A stretch of DNA of 64,000 nucleotides from Lophium mytilinum (Eukaryota > Ascomycota > Dothideomycetes > Mytilinidiales > Mytilinidiaceae). Shown here piece after piece: positions 10,622-22,269 of the stretch. A program made the translations under genes and the position numbers. The notes below the pieces were generated by a model. The model saw only the letters and a program-made list of their open reading frames with translations, was not told the origin of the DNA and ran no database searches. Numbering within the stretch: position 1 is the stretch's first letter; each line of letters begins with the position of its first letter. Location: NCBI GenBank assembly GCA_010093605.1, contig MU004196.1, forward strand, positions 894,255 through 958,254, written 5' to 3'.

Positions 10622-12632
10622 TCATCGCAACTCAAACACCCTTTCAGTCACCTCCTCTGAACCCTCTTTCCACGCATCAACAGCTTCCTCGTGCATGATA
10701 TCACCAATGTAGCACTCGCCGATGAAACGATAATAATCGCCTTCAGGACGAATGACAAAAGGAACCTGTGCGCCAAACAAAACGCAGATAATATCATCGT
10801 TCTGAAGAGTGCCCGGACCAAGACCAAGCTTGCCTTTTTTGGTGTGGAATGGCGTCCGGTAACAGCTGTATCGCCACAGCGCTTCTTTACCGCGGTCTGG
10901 GTTGCCGTGATCAGAGGCGATTTCAAGAAGGCGAGGGTAGTCATCGGGCCAGTTCTCCTTGACCCAATCTGGGTCTTGCTCATCGAGGAAAGCGATGAAG
11001 TCGCCGATATGCCTGTCGTCGTCGTCAAGCAACCAGCCGTGTTCGCACCGGCCCGCAGTCAAGGTGTTCGCAATCATCTCTGCAGTATCGCCCTTGGAAG
11101 CGGCAGACTTGACCCAATTGACGAGCTTGCTCTCGGCGTCAATGAGGTCGCAGAAGGGGAAGTAAGGGAGTGCGGTCGTCACAACGTCAACCTCAACACC
11201 TTTCAATCTGAGCCAGTTCGGGTTGTCACAGGGTATCTCCTCCATGGGCATGGAGGTGGATGCCTGGAACCCGTTGCCGGAGCCGAAACCCATGAATGGG
11301 AAGACTACAATCTTCTGGGACCAGTCGGGCACCCAGGAAGGGAATTCGAATTTAAGCTTGCCCTCAGCATCGATGCTGGTGTACTCGTGTGTCACGAAGG
11401 AAAGCAAGTCTAGAGTATTGTCCTGGTTGAGGACCTTCTTTGCCACCTCAGTGTAGATTTCGTGCACCGTCTGAGTGTAATCAGGTTCGAGAAAGACGTC
11501 GCCTTTTTCCAGGTTGGTGTGTTTAGTAGGAAACCCCAGCAGGCCATAAATCTTGTCGCGAGGATCCGAAACGTCAAACGATCGGGCCCAATCAAGCAAA
11601 TGCAGGAAAGGATGGGTATTGGGGTTTTTGTCCAACTGTTGTCCGCAAATGTAGTGCATGAAGTAGGCGTTTTGCATGTTGCGCGATTCGAGCAGTGCGT
11701 GTAGCTTTGTGTCCTGGCGAATATGATCCACAGCTATGCCAACCCATTTCCAATCGATTTCCACATCTCCCCAGATCAGTGTCGCCTCTTGCGCTAGGAC
11801 AATTTCTTGGATAACCCACATCCGCACGAACCAATTGTTGAGGAATAGCGACGTCACGCTTCGCCATAGTTGAGACCCCAGATCTGGAGGATATTGAGTA
11901 TCGGTAGGAGGAGGGTTCTTTCGCAAGGATCGGAAGGTGGCAGGTCTCTGGACCCAAGGATTCATGTGGCTAGTGTTGGCAATGGCGCAGACAATAGAGA
12001 AGGCATTGTGTCCTTCATCGTAGAAATCATCGCCGAGCCATACAATGACTCTACAAGCGCCTTTGTAGATGGCGTGCATTTGGCGAACTTGGTGTCCCCT
12101 TTCGCCGGGGTCTTCTTGGTTGATACATCTGCATAAAGAGTATTAGAAATCGACCTCAACAATGCCATTGTAGCAACACTAGCGCTTTAGAGAATACTTA
12201 CACAGCATCGACCCAAATCCACCTCGCGACATCAGGCTTCCTGAGCCGCTTGAGCGCTTGGTGGAGGTTGCCAGTGACGAAGACCTTTTGTTTATTGCAA
12301 ATGACCTCCTTCGCGTCGGACCTTTGCCCCCAGACGTACGACAAAGCTTCGTAAGCTTGGTGACCCTCATGCAGTCGTGTATGCGATAGATTGCAGGTAA
12401 TTATGTCGTCCCCAGATCCGCGCTCCAGCCGGAGAAGGCGGACAGAGTCGTCGGTAGGAAGATCGTCATAAAGCGCAGGCGTGAAAATAGAAAGGCGATT
12501 GGATTTGCGCCGGGATCTGCTCTTCTTTTCTGAGGGGAGCGTGTCGGCGTTGACGTGGATAGGTCGTGGGGCTTGGCCTCGAGGGTTCTTGGTGAGGTCC
12601 TTGCCGAAGCAGCAGAGGAACTTGGAGGGCAT
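10622..12632 (-). CDS. Heterokaryon incompatibility (HET) domain protein
   Basis: Two exons, 12632-12202 and 12128-10622, giving 645 residues. The intron (GTAAGT donor, GCAG acceptor) restores the HET signature WVDAVCINQEDPGERGHQVR followed by MHAIYKGACRVIVWLG. HET domains (PF06985) occur in proteins that trigger cell death after fusion of incompatible hyphae, and many are orphan paralogues with unknown partners. The earlier HET block YEALSYVWG is at about residues 90-100. The N-terminus MPSKFLCCFG carries adjacent cysteines that could be lipidated, which is inference. No partner domain (NACHT, ankyrin, WD40) is visible in the C-terminal region. Flanks contain no recognisable partner gene. 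Confidence 0.92.
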
Positions 12633-13663
12633 GGCTAATTCTACTTCCTGTTTGGTTTGTGTAGCACCGGTAGAAGCAAGAGGTGGATACCCTCGGATTC
12701 TTTTAAGGCGAATGCTTCATGGCCAGCTGGGCGGGGCGAAGTATGAGAACAATTGGGAGGTGTGGTTCCCCTCATGCAATGCATGGCCTCTTACCTCGTC
12801 GATTGGCGGCAGAGAGGCTGGGATAAGGATCCGTCCTCGAGGTTCGAGGCGCAGGCCTCAGGCAGGAGGCTGTGTGGCTGTGGAACCGGGGCCTGGGGGC
12901 CGTTTATATGTAGAACTATTGGCCCGCTCCCTCTACCAAGCATTAGCAACAAGACTAATGTGTCTCCCTAGGTCGCCGGACGCACGCCGTAATCGGACAA
13001 ATCACAGGCACTTTGACTTCAAGCAACTCAGGCGCAATGTAGACGTCGAATTCTCGTATAATACCAGATCATTCGTGCAGTATGGCCAACACTGAGCCCA
13101 CCCCACCCTGGCAACTCCGAAATTTCAATCACGTCGTCGCCTCCACGCCTGATTACGGACGGCGTCCTTTTGTTGTATATTAGGGCTGGTGGGCACACAG
13201 CACCACCATCGAAGCTCTTTTCACCTTGCAAGCCCATAGATGGGTTTGATAAATGTCCCCAAGCCTTGCCACCAAGTTGATAAGTCATCGTCAGCCTTAT
13301 GGGTGGCATCGCACGCTGATTCACGCAACGTCGCCACGCCATTCAGTACATCTTATCAAAGAAATAGATTACTGTGTATTCTAATCCAAGCTTTATAGGC
13401 CTTGCCAAGACCTGTGGCTGCGCTGTGGCTGCGCTGTGGCTGCGTTGGCTCGCGCAGACCTCGACTCTGGCTGGCCAACCTACCCGTGGACGACTCATGA
13501 ACACGTGCGACAGTGCGATGTGCTGCGCCCTATGTAAAAAATGAGCTGGCTTCCTGGCTCTCGCGCTAACCCGAAGTGGGAAATGGTTCATCTATACTAT
13601 CCGGTCAGCGAAACTACCTCTGCTAAAGTACTGCTCGTAGAGCGATGGTAAAAGAGATGCACC
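12633..13663. other. Divergent intergenic region with a short triplicated 11-mer
   Basis: About 1 kb between the HET gene and the SDR gene. No supported gene: open frames at 12481-13095, 13028-13342 and 13343-13591 lack motifs. Three tandem copies of the 11-mer TGTGGCTGCGC (last one partial) lie at 13413-13444. Confidence 0.5.
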
Positions 13664-14761
13664 TTGCTCGACAGCATTCAACGGAATTTTGATTTTCTCG
13701 ACATGACAACGACAGAAAGAATCGAACATCTCGACAGCAGCTTAGGGCCTGATCCTAAAACACCGCCTACATCACACTGTGTCTTTCTCACTGGTGTAAC
13801 TGGATTCGTCGGCGGCACTATCCTCTCTTGTCTCTCCAAGGCACATCCTAATGTTCGCGTCAAGGCTTTGATCCGTCAGGAAGGGGATGCCAAAGAACTT
13901 CAATCGGTCTATTCAAATCTCACTCCCATCATCGGCGATCTCTCTTCGCTTTCTCTCCTCACATCCACAGCAGCGGAGGCCGACTTCGTCATCCATATGG
14001 GAGGTGACAATGTCCCCGCCGTGTGCGCGATGATAGATGGGTTGGCCTCCCGCACCACCACTGGATCGCCCCCGCCACGTCTCATCAGCCTAACCGGCCC
14101 GCGCAGTCTTATCGACCTCTCGAACCCCATCACTGGGAATCTCAGGGCGAGCAGCCGTCCCTGGAGCGATGTCACCGACGGGCATGCAATACTGGCTCTT
14201 CCTAAGGATCGGATGCACGCGGGCGCGGATCAAACCATCATCGCTCACAGTGTTGCCAAAGGGGTGGGCACAATACTAGTCTCGCCCGGTCAACTGTGGG
14301 GCAGGGGTAAGGGCCATCTGAAGAAGGAGAGCAATGCGGCGTTTTATTATACAACGGTCAAGAGCCGTGGACGAGCCTTTGTCATCGGCGATGGTACCGC
14401 AACATGGTCGTGGACTTCCATTGGTGATTTGGGTGATGCGGTCGTGTTCCTGATGGAACAGGCACTAATGAGTGGGAGCGAAAGACGCGGACAAGTGGGA
14501 GTCAATCAAGACGGCTACTATTTTGTGCGCACTGGAGACTTGAGTATGATGGAAAGGGCGAAAGCTGTCAGTGAGCGCTTAGGTCTCGGAGTAGTAGAAA
14601 GCATCCCGGTCGGGACCGCAAAAGAAATTCATCCGTTTGGCCCTGTCATGTGGGGTTGTGGTGAAAGAACGAGAGCTGACAAGCTGGCTAAGTTGGGTTG
14701 GAGGCCGAAAGAGACTGATTGGAGAGTTTTGATGGAAGGAGAAGGGGGAGAGAGGGCATAG
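13664..14761 (+). CDS. Extended/atypical SDR, NAD(P)-binding epimerase-like protein
   Basis: Single-exon 365-residue protein. ATG at 13664 is the first; a second at 13703 (MTTTERIEH) is equally good and still precedes the domain. VFLTGVTGFVGGTILSCL gives the TGxxGxxG dinucleotide-binding loop, followed by VKALIRQEGDAKEL and GDLSS, the usual second and third strands of NmrA/nucleoside-sugar-epimerase-like SDRs. VSPGQLWGRGKGHLKKE and the WTSIGDLGDAVVFLMEQAL stretch are typical of atypical fungal SDRs. A classic YxxxK catalytic pair is not obvious, so the substrate and even catalysis are uncertain. It converges on the MetRS gene. Confidence 0.85.
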   Translation: MLDSIQRNFDFLDMTTTERIEHLDSSLGPDPKTPPTSHCVFLTGVTGFVGGTILSCLSKAHPNVRVKALIRQEGDAKELQSVYSNLTPIIGDLSSLSLLTSTAAEADFVIHMGGDNVPAVCAMIDGLASRTTTGSPPPRLISLTGPRSLIDLSNPITGNLRASSRPWSDVTDGHAILALPKDRMHAGADQTIIAHSVAKGVGTILVSPGQLWGRGKGHLKKESNAAFYYTTVKSRGRAFVIGDGTATWSWTSIGDLGDAVVFLMEQALMSGSERRGQVGVNQDGYYFVRTGDLSMMERAKAVSERLGLGVVESIPVGTAKEIHPFGPVMWGCGERTRADKLAKLGWRPKETDWRVLMEGEGGERA

Positions 14762-15528
14762 GGGTAGTACTGTAGCAAGACGGAAATACTAGAATCTCTA
14801 ATATACTGTCTAAGTGGGTGGTAGAGGGTTTGTGGTATGCGGTGCTCCTTGCTGCGCCTAGGCTACGATAGGCAAAGCGAGCACGTAGACTATAGATCTG
14901 TGCAAGAACATTAGGCGGGTTTGGCTCGCGGTAGACTCGAGACGGACCGGGGCACGGAACTGTAGTAGGGTGAGTGAATGCCTCAGCCACAGTTCACCAC
15001 ACCATGACGCGGCCATGGCCTATCAGCTTCAGGAGCTGGAAAAGCTCTTGCCACCCGATCTGGCGTCTTACTTGAGGGGCAAGAGCCTTAGCAATGTAAA
15101 GCTGCCTGGTTCGTGGAATATGGCGACCCTTCTGGCTTCTTTTGCGGACTGTTTCTCAAGGCTGCAACTCGAACAAGCCATTTGATACATTTCATACTTA
15201 CGCGTGTTGCATTGCAGCGTGGCGTACTTTCCAAATAGCGACTGATTAGCGTTTTCTCTATCATCCAGCATGATATAGTAGGTGCCAGGCAACCAAATGA
15301 TGGACAATACTGCTCATTGATCTTGTCACAGAATCATGCTTAGTTCAGATCATGTCTTTGAATTTTTGCAGCATGTTGAATCGCCCTCACTCGCTGCGCG
15401 GGTATCCGCTCATAAACTCCCCGATGAACCCATTTTCCCCTTACAAGTCATAAAAACAGAAGTTCTATATTCCAGACATGCTCCTTCACCAATAGAATAT
15501 GTCGAGACCGTTACAAGGCTGGACTCGC
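14762..15528. other. Convergent 3' intergenic region
   Basis: Between the SDR gene and the 3' end of MES1. A 56-codon frame starting at 15014 (MAYQLQELEKLLPPDLASYL) is mildly protein-like but short and unsupported, so it is not called a gene. Confidence 0.45.
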
Positions 15529-17883
15529 TCACGAGGAAGGCAATACAACCTGCTCAACACCCTTAGTGACTTGGTCGACCGCAGTTTCGCCCGCCGGCAA
15601 CTGCTCCGATGCACCCTTTTCAGCCGCCTCCACACCCCCTACCTTAGCTGCTTCTACGCCTCCTGCTTTGCCTTTCGCCGCCTTCTCCTTCTTGGCCAGC
15701 TTCTTTTTATCTTTCTCGGCTTTCTTAGCAGCAGCTTTCGCAGCCTGCTCTGCCTTCGCCTTCTTTTGCGCTTCACCACCAAAGAGTTCTCGCCATTCCT
15801 GCTCTTTTTCTGCTTTGATAACGCTAAAGAGGAGAGCGGCTTGGCCAATCTTGTGGCTAGGCGCGATGCTATCCGCTTGCCAAACGTCTGGAATGATGAG
15901 CAGATCTTTGTTGAGCATCTTGAGGATGGAAGTAGTAGTTTCGGGCATGTAAGGTTCGATGAGCGATGCGAGGAGGTGGATCTGATTGAGAGCAAGGCCT
16001 ATGACTGCTGCCGCCTTGTCTGGCTCCTCGGCTGCAAGCTTGTTGTCGAGCTTGTTGTGCTGGAGTAACGAGTTGCCGAGGCTGCTCACGCGCAATACGG
16101 TCGCAAGGGCGGCCCTAATCTTGACAGCTTCCAGTTCTTCGTTGTACTGAGCCAACGCAGCATTGACCTCTTTCTTGTGATTCTCGAACGCAGTTTCCGT
16201 GTATTTCGTCCATTCCGGTACCACTGACTCGTATTTGGCGTTGGCGAACTTGATGACCCTGTTGACAAAGTTCCCAAAGTTCTTAAGGAGCTCGTTGTTG
16301 TTCGCGTCGATGAAGCCATCCCATTCGAACTCGGAATCGCTGGTTTCGGGTCTCCTGGCAAGCAGATAGTATCTCCAAACGTCTGATGGAATCCCGGTGT
16401 CTTTAGCATTGGTTCCGAACACGCCGATACCCCTTGATTTGCTGAACTTTCCGTGCTCGTAGTTCAGATACTCAGTGGTTGACAGCATATTTAGCTGAGT
16501 CCACTTATCTCCAGTCCCGATTTGGGAGCCCGGGAAGATGACGGTGTGGAACGGAACATTGTCTTTGCCCATGAACTGGCTTCAGGACTGTCAGCATCGA
16601 CGCTCAATGTGCGCCACGGTACAACCTACTAGAGTTTCACACGTTCTGGATTCCTCCACCATTTCTCCCACTGGTCTGTGTAGTTGGCCGTTATTGAGAC
16701 ATATCCAATGCAAGCATCAAACCACACATATAGAACCTTGTTTTCGTAGCCGTCAAGGGGAACTTTCGTACCCCATTTGAGATCTCGGGTGATACCACGG
16801 GGTTGTAGCCCTTCGTTCAGCCACGATCTATGAAGTGAGTTGTTAGTACGTCATCGCCACAGGTTCTTCAACATATACTGACTGGGTGATGTGGATCCCG
16901 TTTGACGACCATAACCCTTGCTGTGAACTCTCCTCGAACCACTTGGTTATCGCCGGCTGCAGTTTGTCAAGTTCAATGAATATATGTGTTGTATCACGAG
17001 GCACGGGTGTTGCTCCGTCGAGTTTGCATTTGGGGTTAATGAGCTCTAAAGGGTTGAGAAGGTTCCTGAGACTCCCCTTAGCACTACTCGAAGGCACTGA
17101 TTAGAGGATACCTACCCGCACTTGTCACACTGATCTCCTCTGGCATCCGGATACGCACACGGTTTGCCGTCGTCCAGCAATTTGGGACTTTGTTCCTGTT
17201 AGCGCCCGCCAAAACGGGGGACCCTCGGACTGCAAGCTTACCATGTACCCTCAACGAAGCGATCCGCCAAGAAGCTGCTGTGTGTCTCACAGTATGGCTG
17301 CAAGGTAGTCTCCTCTTTCAGGTATCCATTCTTATGTAGCTTCAGGAAGATGTCCTGGGAGATGTCCGTCTGCTGCTGCGTTGGGGTCCGACCAAAGTGG
17401 TCAAAGGAGATGTTGAACCACTCATAGACCTCTGAGTGTATTTTGTAGTATTTGTCGCAAAGCTCCTGGGGAGTGACGCCCTCTTCTAGGGCCTTGGTTT
17501 CAGTGGCAGTGCCATATTCGTCCGTTCCGCAAATGTAGAGAGTTTGGTAGCCTCGAGCTCGGCAGAAGCGAGCGAAGACATCGGCTGAGAGCACCGAGCC
17601 TACAACATTCCCTGAGGCTGGGGATTAGTTTCTGTTTATTTCTTAAGCTGAAGAGAAAGCTCTTCGACTATTGGTGACAGTGTTGGGGCTTTCTAAGCCT
17701 AAGAAGACTCCTAATGAATACCAAAACGCTCATCTTTGGTGGGGTGTTGCGGGGCACTGCAAACATCACGAAAGTCGCAAACTCACCTAGATGGGGAACA
17801 TTGTTGACGTATGGAAGAGCGGAGGTAATGAGAATGTTCTTCTTGCCGTCGACGGGGAGGACAATTTTCTTTGCAGCCGCCAT
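15529..17883 (-). CDS. MES1: Cytosolic methionyl-tRNA synthetase
   Basis: Six exons: 17883-17787, 17611-17242, 17187-17116, 17065-16883, 16827-16630 and 16579-15529, giving 656 residues. The exon sum is a multiple of three and every join restores conserved sequence. The enzyme charges initiator and elongator tRNA-Met. Features are [16 protein letters not shown] (HIGH-type motif, residues about 26-31), [13 protein letters not shown], a zinc-knuckle-like region ([14 protein letters not shown], then GDQCDKCG), [10 protein letters not shown], and KFSKS at about 351-355, the variant of KMSKS found in this class. The tail (about 590-656) is Lys/Ala/Glu-rich and low complexity rather than an EMAP-II tRNA-binding domain. 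The start [10 protein letters not shown] is preceded by in-frame upstream ATGs. It shares a short promoter with LTO1. Confidence 0.95.
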
Positions 17884-18119
17884 GATGTGATGTGATGAAG
17901 TCGGAGTCATTGTCGTGTGTGAGTCCCGTAAGACCAAAACTCCGACGCGAGCTTATCGCCACGTGACCATCTTATCGCGCCACTAATTCTTGATCAAAGA
18001 CCTGCACGCACGGACTCTAGACGTCAATTAGTACTGAACGAAACGTGCTCACTCTGCGTTGCAACCAGATTTTCACCGCGTATCAAAACCCCTCAAACGG
18101 TGCGGGAAAAATATCCAAA
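17884..18119. promoter_or_regulatory. Bidirectional MES1/LTO1 promoter with CACGTG flanked by two CTTATCGC copies
   Basis: 236 bp separate the two start codons. CACGTG lies at 17960-17965, with an identical 8-mer CTTATCGC on each side (17952-17959 and 17971-17978). CACGTG is the core of bHLH sites such as Cbf1. GCGATAAG (the reverse complement) resembles the PAC motif GCGATGAG of ribosome-biogenesis genes. Binding and function are inference. Confidence 0.5.
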
Positions 18120-18770
18120 ATGGAAGACGACCCATTTGTAGACGTCCTTGACCTCGAGGAAACCTACTACCAAGAGGGCTACGCACTAGGAGTAGAAGAC
18201 GGCTCGCGAGCGGGACGCATAGAAGGCCGGGTCTTCGGCCTTGAGAAAGGATTTGAGAAGTTCGCTGCCATGGGTCTGCTGCATGGGAAAGCAACTGTCT
18301 GGAGCTCCCGCATTCCAGGACCAAAAAGGGAGCCTGAAAGGAGCCTCGTGAACCCCAAGGAGTTGACGGAATCCTCCAGACATGCAGCTCCAGACGGCCA
18401 ATCATCATCTGAGCAAGCTAAGGCTGTTCAAAACGGACTCCTGCCTCTCCCAGAGAACCCCCGCCTGGCTAAACACGTCACTACTCTGCATGCCTTGACG
18501 GAACTTCCCACATTCTCGACGGCCAACACCGAAGACGCAGTCGCGGATTTTGATGACCGGTTCAAACGTGCTGGAGCAAAGGCGAAAGTGATTGACCGAA
18601 TCCTAGGCGAGGGTGACGCCAATGCTACAGTCGAAGCCGAAGTGAACAGTTCTCAGGCTGCGTCAGGTTCGAGCACAGGAACGAAAGAGAAGAACCATGG
18701 CGTGAAGCTTTCCCGAGCAGAGAGACCTGCAGACAACATGGAAGATTTTGGGGGACGAAGGGGGATGTAG
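18120..18770 (+). CDS. LTO1: Lto1/ORAOV1-type deca-GX3 protein
   Basis: Single exon. I choose ATG 18120 (MEDDPFVDVLDLEETYYQEG), not the upstream ATG at 18045, because the family motif starts just after it; this gives 216 residues. The defining feature is a glycine every fourth residue (YQEG YALG VEDG SRAG RIEG), continuing RVFG LEKG, one degenerate unit, AAMG and LLHG. In yeast, Yae1-Lto1 is an adaptor that brings the Fe-S protein Rli1/ABCE1 to the cytosolic Fe-S targeting complex, linking it to ribosome recycling and biogenesis. The C-terminal half is low complexity and longer than in yeast. Divergent pairing with MetRS is consistent with a translation role. Confidence 0.88.
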   Translation: MEDDPFVDVLDLEETYYQEGYALGVEDGSRAGRIEGRVFGLEKGFEKFAAMGLLHGKATVWSSRIPGPKREPERSLVNPKELTESSRHAAPDGQSSSEQAKAVQNGLLPLPENPRLAKHVTTLHALTELPTFSTANTEDAVADFDDRFKRAGAKAKVIDRILGEGDANATVEAEVNSSQAASGSSTGTKEKNHGVKLSRAERPADNMEDFGGRRGM

Positions 18771-19010
18771 TCGAGTTCTCTCAATGTACCACAAGCTAGT
18801 TGGAAATAAGAGATAGGAATAGTCGATGAAGTCTCCAGTTTCTATCTAGATCCAAAAGAGCGACTATAGACCTAAAGCGCCGGCGTCCTGACCAAAGGAA
18901 GGGTAATCATAAAGAGTTGGAAGGGATATCACGATCCGTAACTCCAATCAGCAACACCAAAAAAACACCTTCGCACGCCTATTACAAGACAGGATATTTG
19001 GCACCAAAAA

Positions 19011-21399
19011 TCACATCATCATACTTCGCCGTCTCCCAGCTGCTCTCCCTTCTCTGCCACTACCTCCTGCGCTCTCATCTCCAGAAGCGACCCCTGAAGA
19101 AGTCGTAGTCGTTGAGCGCTTCACGGTGCTGCTGCTCTTCCTCTCACTTACACTTTTGCCTGCAAGGTTGGATGAGCTGGAGCTTCTTGATGTGGTAGAC
19201 TGCTTCAAAATCGATGGTAAAGTCCCGGATGAAGAATTCGACGAACCGGACGTGGGCACAGACGAATGTCTTCTGCTTGTCTTGGTCTGCTTTGCGAGAT
19301 CGATGCGTGAACGTCCGGTAGTCGGCGCATCGGTGGGGGATGAGTCCGTAAAATCGTAGATGGCAAGGCCGTCTTTGTCCTTTGCACTTTCCTTTTCATG
19401 CAGATGCTCCCGTGTCCTATCTCTTCGCTCCGAATCATCACGGCCCCTGTCTACCTCCGCGATTTGCACCGACTTCCTCCTCGAGTTCGCGGTCGCCGAG
19501 ACTAACTTCGAAATTGCGTGTGCTGTTGCCGAAGGATATTGAGTCGGTGGCACTAGGTCGTTGGCACTTTGCTGTCCGGCCTGAGCCATCTGTCGCCCTG
19601 CCTTCTTACTCAAAGGGCTGTCTTTCTCCCCAACCTCGTCTCGTTCAGCTTCATTAGGCTTTGGTAGACTTTTCCACGCAGAGTCTGATCCCTCGTCCTT
19701 TTCTCGCTTGATCACCACGTCTCGCCGTTTACTCTTGTCCCCAGTCGCCGGTTCAGCACTCATTGAGCCACGGTCCTCTTGTTTCGGACCAACAGCATCG
19801 GCAAGCTCTTTCGTGGGCCGACGCATTTTGGAGATTAAGTTGGGTTCGGCGTAGTTGACTTGAGGTCGTGCACGACGGGCGGCACGTCCAGCCAAACCAT
19901 TGGCATCAGCTGAAGTGCTAGATGGATTAAGGTCAGCCGGTGGAGGGGTATCTCTCGTTTCTGGACGTTGTGTGGATGGATTCGTTGGCGGTGGTGAAAA
20001 CATATCGTCCATTGCAGGGGTTTTCGGTGGGAGAAATTCGACGGGTTCTTCGAGAGGCTCAGTCTGGATCGTGGCCAAATCGACGCTCTCAAATCTCGGG
20101 CGCCGATTAGGAAGTCGTTGACTACGAGAGGAGGCCTTGGGTGGCTTTTTCGCTTCCGGCTTTTCGGCAGGCGTTGGCTTTGGTTTCTTGGGCGACAGAA
20201 CAGGGTCCGTGTTCACGGGCTCTAGAGTTTTTGATTAGCATGGACAGCTGGCTAGAATGGGAGACGTGAACGTACTGCTCCCTAGGATCTTCCTCTCAGG
20301 CGCGCTCAGAGGATGGGAATCGTTCCTAAGATTTATGTCGGTGTCATTGCCAGATACGCTTGAATTCCCTCTCCGAGTGTATTGGAACGAGTCCGGCGTT
20401 GTTTCCGCTACCTCTTGAGCATCGTCCTCTTCTCTTACGCTGAGTTTCCTCTTGGCTCCAACTTTGAGCCCACCATTCTTATCATTAGAGGATGCTTCCT
20501 CTTCACCTCCTTCTGGTGACGATTGATATACGGACATGCGACGGATGGTAAGCTTCGGATTGCTCTCCCGGCGCTTTCGACGGGTTTCTAGCATAACGTT
20601 CTGGCCGGGGTTTAGGTCTTCGGACTCATTCTCGACCGTGTTCTGGCTTGCTGATGGTCGAGGGTCGAACTGAATAGGCTCTTCGGTATCGAAGCGGGCA
20701 ACCGGTGGTGGTCCAATATCCGGAGACTGGGAGTCTGGATCCTCTAACATTCCGCGTAGCTCATCCGCACTACACGGATTAGTCTCTTTCAAATCTCTCA
20801 GAACCGTGTGGGAGCATACTTCATAGTCTTTCGCGGATAGTATTTATCCTCCGTAATTGTAGGCAACTTGCCATCATCACCCTCGAACTGTCCATACCCA
20901 GCCCCGCCCCGCCAATTCCTCTCATCCGGGCTTCTCCTTGTTGCTGCCGTCTGTGATTTGCACTGTCTTTGGCGCTCCGGATTCTGTAGCTGGCCCAGCT
21001 CAGCGACCAGTGTACCCAGTTCGTGTATCTTTGCCTCTAATTTGTCTCTGACGACATGTATGTTCTCTGCCGAGGGGCCGATCGACTGGTTATCAAGTGC
21101 TGTCTGTAGGTTGATAACCTGTTCACGTAGCGAAAGGTTTTCGGCAAGGAGACGCGAGCCTTCATTTTCCAAGTTACGGATGCGGACGGATTGGGTAGAG
21201 TTGGTTCTGTTGACTATTAGCATGACATATAAACACTGAGTCTACATCGCAATACTGACTTGGCTAGCTCTCTGTTCTGCCTGAGGAATCTCCGCTTGAC
21301 TATAAAGCTATCAGCAATGTGTTGTTGTTGCCGGGTTGTCAGTAACTTACGAGCATCGACGCTCTCAGTACTTGTTGGCGCCTCGTTCAGGCGCGCCAT
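19011..21399 (-). CDS. SGO1: Shugoshin (centromeric cohesin protector)
   Basis: Five exons: 21399-21351, 21299-21260, 21206-20820, 20769-20276 and 20221-19011, giving 726 residues (sum divisible by three). The N-terminal coiled coil is LKRRFLRQNRELAKTNSTQS and then VRIRNLENEGSRLLAENLSL (residues about 17-60). The basic shugoshin C-terminal motif RRARPQVNYAEPNLISKMRR lies near residue 435. The middle and tail are disordered and Ser/Pro-rich, with many possible phosphosites. Shugoshin recruits PP2A and shields centromeric cohesin from separase. The second exon is only 40 nt. The intron at 20819-20770 (50 nt) is chosen because it keeps the frame and has an ACTAAT branch site. Divergent with DAD2, convergent with LTO1. 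Confidence 0.9.
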
Positions 21400-21740
21400 A
21401 TGCGCCGGCTAGGTATGTGGGTAAGTATGATGCGGCGAAACGTGTCAAGCTGTCCAGTACAGGTATTTGAGACATAGAGGGGCGTGGCTGCCGTGGTCCA
21501 GGTGGTCGGTGGTAGAAAGGGTGGTTTGGATGATGAGGGCCACTGTTTGTTGACAAGGCGGCGATCGGAGCAACCAGAAAAAGAGCTGCCCTGTGCGCTA
21601 ACACGTGAATTGCTCGAGTCGCGTCAACCCACCAGAACCTCACGACACAACGGCGGTCACTTGAACTGATTGTTACCGCAAGACAAAAGTTATATTGCAC
21701 TCTTTTGCCTCCTTGTGATTGACACTCAACCTCCTCAAAT
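21400..21740. promoter_or_regulatory. Bidirectional SGO1/DAD2 promoter
   Basis: 341 bp between the two start codons. A CACGTG box lies at 21602-21607, and TCGCGT, close to the MCB core ACGCGT, a little downstream. Cell-cycle co-regulation is inference. Confidence 0.4.
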
Positions 21741-22269
21741 ATGTCGTACGGCCGCCCCATCCCATCCCACCTCCGCAACGCCTCGCTCTCCAACCCACAG
21801 TCCTCCACCGGGCAAAGCCCCGTTCTCGTTGCGCGCATAAATGAGAAGAAGGCGGAACTGGCCAATCTGAAAGATCTACAGGCACTGAGTGCTGGCCTAG
21901 CGGACCAGATGCAGATGCTGGAGGACAAACTAGCGACCTTATCAGACGGAACTGAAGGTAGACTCGCGCTCTACCGTTGAGGCATGTCGGGGGACTAAAC
22001 GCTTACAGCTATTGCGGCTGTACTTTCAAATTGGCATAATGTGCTCAGGGCGATCAACATGGCATCAAGTGAGTGTCCCCATGAAAGTAGTATGTTGAAC
22101 ATCAACTTACGTCTCAAAAGTGAAAATCCCCAAACCGAAAGACGCCGACGAAGAAGCCCCTGAGACCAAACCCCAGACGGAGGTCCCACTTCCACAGCCT
22201 CTAGTTCGTATTCCTACGGAGCAAGCTGCACTGCTTCCACAGTCGACCTCTGGGAGTATCGCCGATTGA
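21741..22269 (+). CDS. DAD2: DASH complex subunit Dad2
   Basis: Three exons, 21741-21957, 22009-22068 and 22121-22269, giving 141 residues. The core SPVLVARINEKKAELANLKD, then LQALSAGLADQMQMLEDKL, AVLSNWHNVLRAINMAS and MKIPKPKD matches fungal Dad2: a heptad-rich helix, then the SNWHNVLRAI block. Dad2 is part of the DASH/Dam1 ring coupling kinetochores to microtubule plus ends. The C-terminal extension (EEAPETKPQTEVPLPQ) is disordered. Introns of 51 and 52 nt use GTAGAC/CAG and GTGAGT/AAG. Confidence 0.92.

Noticed and set aside
15014-15184. 56-codon frame (MAYQLQELEKLL...) as a gene
   Set aside because: Too short, no family, no splice extension, and it lies in a convergent 3' region.
20786-20819. 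34-nt intron in shugoshin (acceptor GAAAG)
   Set aside because: Shorter than usual fungal introns. The 50-nt alternative has a better branch site, keeps the frame and gives the expected MNADELRG sequence.
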